Below are positions 45,883 to 53,900 of a stretch of DNA of 64,000 nucleotides, piece by piece. The stretch's first letter is position 1; each line of letters begins with the position of its first letter. The DNA is from Ignavibacteriota bacterium. GTDB taxonomy: Bacteria > Bacteroidota > Ignavibacteria > Ignavibacteriales > Ignavibacteriaceae. The notes beneath the pieces are model-generated. The model was given only the letters and a program-made list of their open reading frames with translations, did no database searches and was not told the origin of the DNA. A program made the translations under genes and the position numbers. The stretch is from positions 2,279,001 through 2,343,000 of the forward strand of contig CP053446.1 of assembly GCA_013285405.1 (NCBI GenBank), given 5' to 3'.

Positions 45883-45901
45883 CCCTCTCCTTTGGAGAGG
45901 G
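45883..45901. repeat. palindromic repeat CCCTCTCC-TTT-GGAGAGGG at a gene junction
   Basis: A perfect 8-bp stem with TTT loop, flanked by CA.. and ACGGGGTGAGG. It lies between the stop of the 44770 gene and an orphan sorting-domain tail (45910-46104). The same family as 55056-55077 in the intergenic region after HTCS1. Confidence 0.75.
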
Positions 45902-45970
45902 ACGGGGTGAGGCCTCAATCTGTTAATGAAGAAAAACCTGCAGGAAATTATGAAGTAGAATTCAATGGTC

Positions 45971-46002
45971 ATTCTGACGAATCCGCCAACGGCGGACAGA
46001 AT
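45971..46002. repeat. nested palindrome ATTCTG..TCCGCC-AAC-GGCGGA..CAGAAT
   Basis: Inner stem TCCGCC/GGCGGA (45982-45996) with AAC loop and an outer ATTCTG/CAGAAT pair. The same inner hairpin with loop ACA occurs at 47865-47879 in the equivalent loop of another sorting domain. Read in frame in the orphan fragment. Confidence 0.65.
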
Positions 46003-46042
46003 CTCACGAGTGGTGTGTACTTTTATCAGTTAAGAGTTGGAG

Positions 46043-46063
46043 GTCCTGAAACAAGTTCAGGAC
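46043..46063. repeat. ACAAG-loop palindrome (GTCCTGAA / TTCAGGAC)
   Basis: 8-bp perfect stem and loop ACAAG. HTCS1 (53831-53851) and HTCS2 (62668-62688) carry the same loop with stem ATCCCGAA/TTCGGGAT: the changed stem base (T for C) is compensated on the other side (A for G). Here it is read as PETSSG, in the HTCS genes as IPKQVRD, so the reading frame through the element differs. Confidence 0.75.
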
Positions 46064-46097
46064 AAGGTTTTGTCGAAACGAAGAAGATGTTGATGCT

Positions 46098-46427
46098 TAA
46101 GTGATATGTCACTTAACCTGCCTGTCGGCAGACAGGGCAGAAATCCCGCTTTGCGGGGATACTAATGAAATAACATTTTTATTTGAGATGCAATATCGGA
46201 GAGTATTATCTTACGATTATTTTATTGAAATCAACTTAAAATTGTTTCGAAAATAATACTATTATATAATTTGTATTTGAGCATCATTCCATATATTAAC
46301 TATTACAAATATTAAATTATCTTTCCTTAATATTTTTATTAAATCATCCATACTATTTATAAACTTCTACTTATGTATTTGTAGAGAGTAAATAGTATAA
46401 TACGAATCATCAATATAGGAGATAGTA
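46098..46427. other. intergenic region with three consecutive hairpins, then AT-rich leader
   Basis: Directly at and after the orphan fragment's stop come TAAGTGA-TATG-TCACTTA (46098-46115), CTGCCTGTC..GACAGGGCAG (46118-46140) and ATCCCGC-TTT-GCGGGGAT (46143-46160, one bulge). The last two belong to repeat families seen elsewhere in the window. The remaining ~265 bp is AT-rich with no ORF and presumably carries the promoter of the propeller gene at 46428, which has GGAGA upstream of its ATG. Confidence 0.6.
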
Positions 46428-47969
46428 ATGAAAGTGTTTTCATATTTTGCTTGTCAGATTATTGTGATCTGTCTTTTCCTTCCGAATACTGTCTGGTCAC
46501 AATGGATTCAAGAAGGAAGCAAAGTTATTCCAAATAGTTATATAGGATCTACAGTATGGTTTGGGTATTCCGTTGCATTATCAGCGGATGGAAATACAGC
46601 GATCGTTGGCGGAATTGGCGACAATGCAAATGCTGGAGCAGCATGGGTTTATAAAAGAGATATTGGTGGTAACTGGATTTTTGAAGCAAAACTAATTGGT
46701 TCCGGTGCAGTTGGAAATGCAAGTCAAGGATTTGCTGTCGCACTTTCATCTGATGGCAATACTGCACTTGTAGGTGGTCTCGGAGATGATACAAATAAAG
46801 GTGCTGTCTGGGTGTTTACCAGATCCGGTAGTATATGGAGTCAGCAGGGGAATAAACTTGTAGGATCAGGTGCAATAGGGAACGCACAACAAGGCAGCGC
46901 TCTATCACTTTCCGCAGATGGTAATATGGCAATCATAGGAGGATTCCGTGATAATAACTTTGCTGGTGCTATTTGGGTTTTCACGCGAACAGGGAATGTT
47001 TGGTCTCAACAAGGAAGTAAGATCACCGTTTCAGATGCAATAGGCAATGCAAGATTTGGAATTTCAGTCGATCTTTCATCGGATGGGAGTACTGCCATCG
47101 TCGGAGGTCATACAGATAATACTAATGCTGGAGCTGCGTGGATATTAACCCGAACCGGTACAACCTGGCTGGTTCAAACAAAACTTACTGGTGCAGGTGC
47201 AGTAGGAACTGCCCGGTTTGGTCGCTCAGTTTCTATTTCCTCCGATGGGAATACAGCTATCGTTGGTGGATATGAAGACAATGCTTCTACAGGTGCCGTT
47301 TGGGTTTTCACCGGAAACGGTAGTACGTGGACACAACAAGGCAACAAACTTGTTGGATCCGGTGCTACAGGCAATGCAAGTCAGGGATTTTCAATATCTC
47401 TTTCATCAGATGGAAACACTGCATTGGTTGGTGGTATTGATGACAATGCGACTGCTGGTGCAGCCTGGGTTTTTATCCGGAATGGTGTGGTATGGTCACA
47501 ATCAGGAAATAAGCTGGTTGGTTCGAGTGCTATTGGCAGTGCAAACCAGGGCGGTGCTGTTGCAATCTCATACGATGGCAATACAGCAATCATCGGAGGG
47601 ATTGCCGATAACATTAATTTAGGAGCCGCTTGGGTTTTCATTCCAGGTACAACTTCTATTCCGGTTGATGAAACACTTTCTGGATTTTTGTTGGAGCAAA
47701 ACTATCCCAACCCATTTAATCCAAGTACGGTAATCCGTTATCAGTTACCGGTAACCGGTTTCGTAACATTGAAAGTTTATGATGTGTTAGGTAATGAAGT
47801 TGCAACTCTGGTTAATGAAGAAAAACCAGCAGGAAGTTATGAGGTAGAATTTTCAGTGGGTCAGTCCGCCACAGGCGGATCCAGTCCTGACATAGCAAGC
47901 GGAATTTATTTCTATAAACTGCAAGCTGGATCTTTTGTTGAAACAAAGAAAATGTTGTTGTTGAAGTAA
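46428..47969 (+). CDS. secreted seven-bladed FG-GAP-like beta-propeller with T9SS sorting domain
   Basis: 513 aa. Signal peptide MKVFSYFACQIIVICLFLPNTVWSQ. Seven repeats of about 54 residues follow, each containing S-x-x-LSxDGNTAIVGGxxDNxxxGAAWVF plus a W-x-QQGxKLxGSGAxGNAxxG segment, as in FG-GAP (integrin-like) blades; seven units suggest a closed seven-bladed propeller. The sorting domain begins LEQNYPNPFNPSTVIRYQLP and ends SGIYFYKLQAGSFVETKKMLLLK, with a TCCGCC-ACA-GGCGGA palindrome embedded in frame (47865-47879). A terminator follows the stop by 19 nt. Probably cell-surface binding or structural. Confidence 0.85.
   Translation: MKVFSYFACQIIVICLFLPNTVWSQWIQEGSKVIPNSYIGSTVWFGYSVALSADGNTAIVGGIGDNANAGAAWVYKRDIGGNWIFEAKLIGSGAVGNASQGFAVALSSDGNTALVGGLGDDTNKGAVWVFTRSGSIWSQQGNKLVGSGAIGNAQQGSALSLSADGNMAIIGGFRDNNFAGAIWVFTRTGNVWSQQGSKITVSDAIGNARFGISVDLSSDGSTAIVGGHTDNTNAGAAWILTRTGTTWLVQTKLTGAGAVGTARFGRSVSISSDGNTAIVGGYEDNASTGAVWVFTGNGSTWTQQGNKLVGSGATGNASQGFSISLSSDGNTALVGGIDDNATAGAAWVFIRNGVVWSQSGNKLVGSSAIGSANQGGAVAISYDGNTAIIGGIADNINLGAAWVFIPGTTSIPVDETLSGFLLEQNYPNPFNPSTVIRYQLPVTGFVTLKVYDVLGNEVATLVNEEKPAGSYEVEFSVGQSATGGSSPDIASGIYFYKLQAGSFVETKKMLLLK
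47865..47879. repeat. in-frame hairpin TCCGCC-ACA-GGCGGA in sorting domain
   Basis: A 6-bp perfect stem with 3-nt loop, read as SATGG between YEVEFSVGQ and IASGIYFY. The related TCCGCC-AAC-GGCGGA lies at the same sorting-domain loop in the orphan fragment (45982-45996). Confidence 0.65.
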
Positions 47970-47987
47970 CCCGAGAACTTATTCTGC

Positions 47988-48022
47988 AATCCCACTCAAT
48001 TAAGTCGGGTGGGATTTTTTTT
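47988..48022 (+). terminator. Rho-independent terminator, copy 1
   Basis: Stem AATCCCACTC / GGGTGGGATT (one G-U pair) with loop AATTAAGTC, followed by a run of Ts, 19 nt after the stop of the propeller gene. A nearly identical hairpin follows the haloperoxidase gene at 59556-59587, including the preceding ATTCTGC. Confidence 0.85.
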
Positions 48023-48064
48023 GCTCTCAGACAACTCACAGGCTATTGTTTTTAATCAAAAAAT

Positions 48065-48176
48065 ATTTGATGTTAGCTGACAAGAAAACATCTACACTTT
48101 TAGGAAGGTCATATAGTCCTAGATAAACTATCCCCTAAATTACTCGGCGTCATTCAGTCCTAAGCGTGGATGCAGT
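48065..48176 (+). promoter_or_regulatory. conserved leader, copy 1: AGTCCTA boxes 41 bp apart
   Basis: This 112-bp non-coding stretch ahead of the TonB receptor/HTCS1 operon is closely matched by 59633-59743 ahead of HTCS2. Shared features: ATTTGATGTT at the left end; TTAGGAAGG.CATATAGTCCTA, an inverted TAGGA/TCCTA pair; ATAAACTATCCC; and CAGTCCTAAGCGTGGAT at the right end. The two AGTCCTA boxes (48115, 48156) are 41 bp apart, exactly as in the other copy. It is a good candidate binding region for an AraC-type response regulator such as HTCS1. Regulatory role inferred. Confidence 0.6.
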
Positions 48177-48265
48177 GCTTCGGTTCTGTATTTGCGTTCT
48201 GTTTTTTCAAATTCTTTGAATTCATTGATAAACAATTTATTTATTGGAAAATATTGGAGGATTGA

Positions 48266-50917
48266 ATGTTGTCTCAACTAATCTTATTGTTATCGATAAT
48301 CTCACTTACTACAATTTCATTTGCTCAGGATATATCTGGCAATCTTGAGGGGATATTAACAGATTCTCTTGGTAATCCTTTACCCGGAGTGAATATCACA
48401 GTGCAAAGTGATAATCTTCAAGGTCTAAAAGGTACGGCTACAAACCAGAAAGGATATTTCGGAAACTTCTACCTTCCTGTTGGCAGTTACAAAGTAAAAA
48501 TAAGTATGATCGGTTTCAGAGATTTAGTTGTTGAAAATGTTCAAGTCAGGCTTGGTAAAACGACCTATCTGGGTAATCTGAAATTATCTCCTGAAGCAAT
48601 TAATCTTCCCGAGATAACTGTCTCAGAAGAAAGAAATATTATCGATCCCACAGCAACGACCTACGGTGGAAATCTTCAGCCAAAGTATTTTGATCAATTG
48701 CCAATTGACCGGGGTTATCAAGATATGGTAACTTTATTACCTCAGGCGAATGTAAGTTTCTTTGGAGATGCAGCTAATATTGGCGGTGCTACAGGTTTTG
48801 AAAACAAATATTTTATTGATGGAGTGGATGTAACAGATCCTTTATTCGGAACTACTGGAATGAACCTTCCTTATAATTTTATTCAGGAGGTTGAATTAAA
48901 AGCTGGTGGGTATGAATCTGAATATATCAGTGCCCTTGGTGGACTGGTTAATGCAGTAACTTATTCTGGAACGAATGATTTTCATGGTTCTGCATTTGGA
49001 TTCTTCACAAATAACAACCTGACTGATAATCCGCGATTGGGTTTACTTGACCCGACTCAGGGAGATATTTCTAAATACGATTTTGGTTTTAGTATAAGAG
49101 GACCAATTGTACAGGAAATGCTCTGGTTTAGTGTTGCATACAATCCTATTTTTGACAACCACGATGTTGAAATTCCTGTATATGGAACCTATACAGACAA
49201 AATTGTAACTCATTCTTTCGCTGCAAAACTGACCTGGAGTGCATCATCAAAATTGCAACTTATTTTTTCTGCAAATGGAGATCCTTTTACTGAAGACTAT
49301 GTCTGGCCTGGAAATCTAACAGATTCAACAACTAATCCAGACTTGTATCTTGAATATCACACAGGCGGTATGTATAGTGCTTCGGCTAAAGGTATTTTCA
49401 CTGTCAGTTCAGATTTATTATTAAATGCATCTATTGCCAGAGTAATCAGGCATGATACCGGTGAGCCAGCAACAGAGGCAGGCAATGCTGCATATTTTTA
49501 TGATTTTATAACACAAACTCAATCAGGTGGTACCGGTGGCTGGTATGATTCATACCGCTATAATACGATTGCAAAAATATCTGGAACTCATTCCTTTTAC
49601 ACTCATAATATGAGTGCTGGAATCGAGTATAAAGTTAATGGAACAGATAATAAGTATTTCTACAATTCTATTAATCATGATTTTTCGGCATTCTTCGACA
49701 CAATTATGTACAGGGAGAACATTGGCGAAGGATTTCAAACCGTTCAACAGAGACTTCCATCTTTTTATATTCAGGATGCCTGGCAAATTTTTCCAACACT
49801 TCGATTCAATGTTGGGGTAAGATGGGATGGGCAGTACGTGATTGGCTCAAACGGTGAGCTTGCACAGACAATTGATGTGCCGCTCCAGCCACGTCTTGGA
49901 CTCATCTTCTCACCGAGTGAAAATGGTTCAGATAAAATTTTTGGTTCTTATGGCCGGTATGTTCAGGAACTTAATCTGGGCACAGGTATGGCATATTCCG
50001 ATCAGGGATATAATTCTACAATTTACTATTATCAAGATCCAAGATATTACCCTGAACAAGAACCCATTTATTCAGAGTACAATCAATTTTCTATAGCGCC
50101 AGAAGTGGAAAATCTTCAGGCACAGTACTATGATGAATTCAGCCTCGGATATGAAAGAATAATCTGGAACAACTTTAAGATTGGTATCCAGGGATTATAT
50201 AGAACCCTTGGTCAAGCGATTGATGATGCTTTTATTTTATCTGATTTTAGGTGGGGTGTTGGTAACCCTGGGAAATACCCGTTGCAAGATCGTCCTGAAG
50301 CGATAAGAGATTATGCAGCTTTAATCATCAGTATTGAACGACGTGGTGATGAGCACTTTAATTTTCTTGCTTCGTATGTACTTTCAAGAGACTATGGAAA
50401 TTATGAAGGATTATTTGATGCATTTTATCACAGTCCATTTCCAAATCAGGCTATGAGTTATGATAATGCATTTATCTTCGAAAACATAAACGGGCTTGTG
50501 CCGAACGATAGAACTCACGTATTTAAATTTTCAGGCTCATACAACTTTCTATTTGGATTAACTGCAGGAATAACGTTTTTATTAGAATCCGGTACACCGT
50601 TAAGTGAATATACCATTGGAAGTTTTGGTACTGGAATACACTTCCTGACTCCGCGTGGATCTGCTGGCAGAACTCCAACTGTCTGGGATCTTGGTGCAAG
50701 ATTTACGTATCCATTACCTCTTATGAATTTATTCCGTTCCCGAATTATTCTTGACTTATTTCATATTGCAAGTCAGCAGGAACCTGTAGATATTGATCAG
50801 CAGAAATACTTTGTTAATAGAAGTGGAAACCCAACCGAGCCAAATCCAACCTACGGTCAGGCATTCAGATACCAGCCATCTATGTCTATGCGTCTGGGAA
50901 TGGAAATAAATTTTTAA
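48266..50917 (+). CDS. TonB-dependent receptor (SusC-like) upstream of HTCS1
   Basis: 883-aa outer-membrane receptor. GGAGG lies 5 nt before the ATG. Signal peptide MLSQLILLLSIISLTTISFAQ; CarboxypepD_reg-like domain (about 25-105, GNLEGILTDSLGNPLPGVNITVQSDN...); plug (about 130-235, including GATGFENKYFIDGVDVTDPLFGTTGMNLPYNFIQEVELKAGGYESEYISALGGLVNAVTYSG); then barrel strands to the end. No SusD-like lipoprotein gene follows. Instead the HTCS1 start directly adjoins the stop (TAAATG), so receptor and regulator are made from one transcript. Substrate unknown; carbohydrate or peptide uptake is plausible by analogy with Bacteroidota. Confidence 0.9.
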   Translation: MLSQLILLLSIISLTTISFAQDISGNLEGILTDSLGNPLPGVNITVQSDNLQGLKGTATNQKGYFGNFYLPVGSYKVKISMIGFRDLVVENVQVRLGKTTYLGNLKLSPEAINLPEITVSEERNIIDPTATTYGGNLQPKYFDQLPIDRGYQDMVTLLPQANVSFFGDAANIGGATGFENKYFIDGVDVTDPLFGTTGMNLPYNFIQEVELKAGGYESEYISALGGLVNAVTYSGTNDFHGSAFGFFTNNNLTDNPRLGLLDPTQGDISKYDFGFSIRGPIVQEMLWFSVAYNPIFDNHDVEIPVYGTYTDKIVTHSFAAKLTWSASSKLQLIFSANGDPFTEDYVWPGNLTDSTTNPDLYLEYHTGGMYSASAKGIFTVSSDLLLNASIARVIRHDTGEPATEAGNAAYFYDFITQTQSGGTGGWYDSYRYNTIAKISGTHSFYTHNMSAGIEYKVNGTDNKYFYNSINHDFSAFFDTIMYRENIGEGFQTVQQRLPSFYIQDAWQIFPTLRFNVGVRWDGQYVIGSNGELAQTIDVPLQPRLGLIFSPSENGSDKIFGSYGRYVQELNLGTGMAYSDQGYNSTIYYYQDPRYYPEQEPIYSEYNQFSIAPEVENLQAQYYDEFSLGYERIIWNNFKIGIQGLYRTLGQAIDDAFILSDFRWGVGNPGKYPLQDRPEAIRDYAALIISIERRGDEHFNFLASYVLSRDYGNYEGLFDAFYHSPFPNQAMSYDNAFIFENINGLVPNDRTHVFKFSGSYNFLFGLTAGITFLLESGTPLSEYTIGSFGTGIHFLTPRGSAGRTPTVWDLGARFTYPLPLMNLFRSRIILDLFHIASQQEPVDIDQQKYFVNRSGNPTEPNPTYGQAFRYQPSMSMRLGMEINF

Positions 50918-53900
50918 ATGAAATCTTTGTTCAAAATAACGTTTGTCATTTTCGCATTTGGATATTCGCTTTGCATCGCTCAGCAATCAAAAATTACTTT
51001 TGAACATTTTGGATTAAAGGATGGTTTACCCTCACTTACCGTTCCCTGCCTTTTTCAAGATCGCATTGGTTATCTATGGTTTGGAACTTTCCATGGGATT
51101 GCTAAATATGATGGATATTTATTCGTTTCTTATACACCGATTGAAGGAGATTCAACTAGCATTTCAAATGCATATATCAGAGCTATTTGTGATGATAGTT
51201 ATGGAAATATCTGGATTGGACACTCACAAGGACTAGATAAATTTAATAATTCAACAGAATCCTTTACTCATTTTATTCTTAATAATAAATTTCCCTTAAC
51301 GGATTGGTGTAATCATGTGCTTTCACTCTTGGAGGATAGTGATAGTACCCTTTGGATAGGTACAGGGCGTGGGCTGTATAAATTTAACCGGGAAACAGAA
51401 TCTTTTGAGTGGTATACTCACAATGACAGTGATTCAGGAAGTTTAAGCAGCAATAATATTAATGCAATTTATGAAGATAAAGATAAAAAGCTTTGGTTTG
51501 CAACTGGTAAAGGCCTAAACTATTATAATAAAGAAAAGAACTCATTTGTACATTATTTATATCCAGCAGAAAAATATAAAGACTATGGAAATGTTGATAA
51601 TCCTTATTGGCTGCTATCAATTCTAGAAGATAATGTCGGAACATTTTGGCTTGGTAGTAGTGGAGGAATAATAGAGTTTAATCGGAAAACAAATGAACAT
51701 GTTTTATATCAGCATGATGAGAAAGATCCTGAGAGTCTGGCTGATAATATAGTGCTTTCAATTAGTGAAGACAAAGAAGGCTACCTCTGGATTAGTACTA
51801 AAGAAGGAGTTGACATTTTTGATAAAAAAACTAAAGTATTTTATCATAATAAACATGACAACAAAGATCCCCAAAGTATTGGCAGCAATGATGTTGGACA
51901 AATAATTACTGAGAAATCGGGAACAATTTGGATTTCTCTTTACGGAGCTGGAGGTGTGGCTAAATATACACCACCAAATCCACAGATAAAGCAATATAAT
52001 GATAACAACTTCTTATCAGGAAATATTCAGATAATTTACGAAGATGAAAAGAAAACACTTTGGGTTGGATTACAAGATGGACTTTTAAAATTTAATTCCA
52101 AAAAAGAAATTTTTGAAAAAATACTTTTCAATAAAGAGATAAATCATATTTTAGAAGACCAGACTGGAACTCTATGGGCTAATATTTGGAAAGAAGGTAT
52201 TTATAAGATCAATAAGAATGATATAGCAAATACATTTCTAGATGCACGAAAAGCAAAGTTTCCAACTTCAAATACAGCAATATGTAAAAGTGAAAATGGA
52301 AATTTTTGGATTGGAAATACGGTAGGGGATATTTTTCAATTTAATCCTCTTTCTGATGAAAGTGAAATTATAGCTCATTATCCTACCTGGATCGAAGCAG
52401 TTTTTGAAGATTCAAAAGGAATATTATGGATTGGCACCAGAGAGATGGGAATAATATGTTATAATATTAATGCAAAGGTATTCAATTATTATTCACATAT
52501 TGCTAATGACTCATTGACAATAAGCGGTAATAACGTAACTCAATTTTGTGAAGATAAAAATGGCGATATCTGGATTATTGCTAGCCAAACAATAAATAAA
52601 TTTGAAAGATTAAAAAATAGATTTATACATAATATTGGAAAAAATAATTTCCCTAATGATGTATACTATATTATGGAAGATGGAAACAGAAAGCTTTGGT
52701 TTACTACTCTCGCGGGTGCTGTCATATATGATATTGATTCGAACAACTTCACAACTTATAGAAATTTAATCGGTATTGGATATAAAAGTAAAAATGGAGA
52801 AATATTATTAAATGATTTTAGCAGTATTATTCGATTCAATCCCGATAGTTTAAGAGAAAATCCTTTTATACCACCTATAGTTATTACAGATTTCAGGTTG
52901 TTTGAAAAATCTCATTCCTTCGGAAAAGAAATTCAAGTGCCATATAATGAAAACTATATCTCTTTTGAATTTGCTGCTTTGAGTTTTATCAATCCTGAAA
53001 AAAATCAGTATTCTTATAAAATGGAAGGAGTGGATAAGGATTGGATTAATTCCGGTTCAAGAAGATATGCTTCTTATCCAAATCTTGATCCGGGTGAATA
53101 TACTTTCAGAGTGAAAGGATCCAACAACGATGGTGTTTGGAATGAAGCAGGAACTTCGGTTCTAATAATTATTTCTCCGCCTTGGTGGAAAACCTGGTGG
53201 GCTTATTCTTCGTATGCTTTGATTTTTGCATTTACTCTTTTTGGAATCAGACGTTATGAGATGAATAGATTAAAACTGAAAGATAAGATAAAGCTGGATG
53301 AAGCTGTGCTTAAAGAAAAAGAAGAAACGGATAAAATGAAATCGAGTTTCTTTGCAAATATCTCCCACGAGTTTAGAACACCGCTTACATTAATTCTTGG
53401 ACCAGCAGAAAAAATCAGTTCAAAAACTTCAGATGATGTCGTAAAAGATGCGAACATTATTAAAAGAAACTCAAGACGATTACTCCAATTGATCAATCAA
53501 TTATTAGATCTATCAAAGCTGGAGTCAGGTAAGTTAAAGCTTGAAGTCTCGAAAGGAAATATCGTTTCATTTGTAAAAGGTGTTGCTTTATCATTCGAAT
53601 CTCTGGCTGAATCAAAGGATATAACTCTAAAACTTCTTCCTGAAAAAGAATTTATTGAAATGTATTTCGATAAAGAGAAAATGATGAAGATATTGACGAA
53701 CATTTTATCGAATGCATTCAAGTTTACTTCGGAAGAAGGAAAAATTACGGTTTCGATTAAAGAGAATAAATTGAGTAGTGTCATTTCGAGGGAGTCATCG
53801 ACCGAGAAATCTCTTTCGACTAACAATGAGATCCCGAAACAAGTTCGGGATGACAACGTAGTAGAAATAAAAATCAGAGATACCGGAATCGGAATAACTC

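Larger units (their letters stand above)
45892..46104 (+). pseudogene. orphan C-terminal fragment of a T9SS sorting domain
   Basis: A 70-codon frame whose first codons lie in a palindromic repeat and whose body (SVNEEKPAGNYEVEF...LTSGVYFYQLRVGG...FVETKKMLMLK) is the last two thirds of a sorting domain without any exported protein before it. The expected preceding part (YPNPFNPSTV...VYDVLGNEVATL) is absent. Two further palindromes are embedded in frame: around 45971-46002 (TCCGCC-AAC-GGCGGA within ATTCTG/CAGAAT) and at 46043-46063. It is a decayed gene end, or a duplicated tail of the upstream gene, rather than a functional protein. Confidence 0.75.

Noticed and set aside
46428-47640. Tandem ~160-bp repeats considered as a CRISPR or minisatellite
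   Set aside because: They are seven protein repeats (FG-GAP-like blades) with diverged DNA in a single open frame, with no spacer structure.
47174-47641. Antisense ORFs opposite the propeller gene
   Set aside because: They are shadows of the repetitive coding strand, with no start signals or homology.
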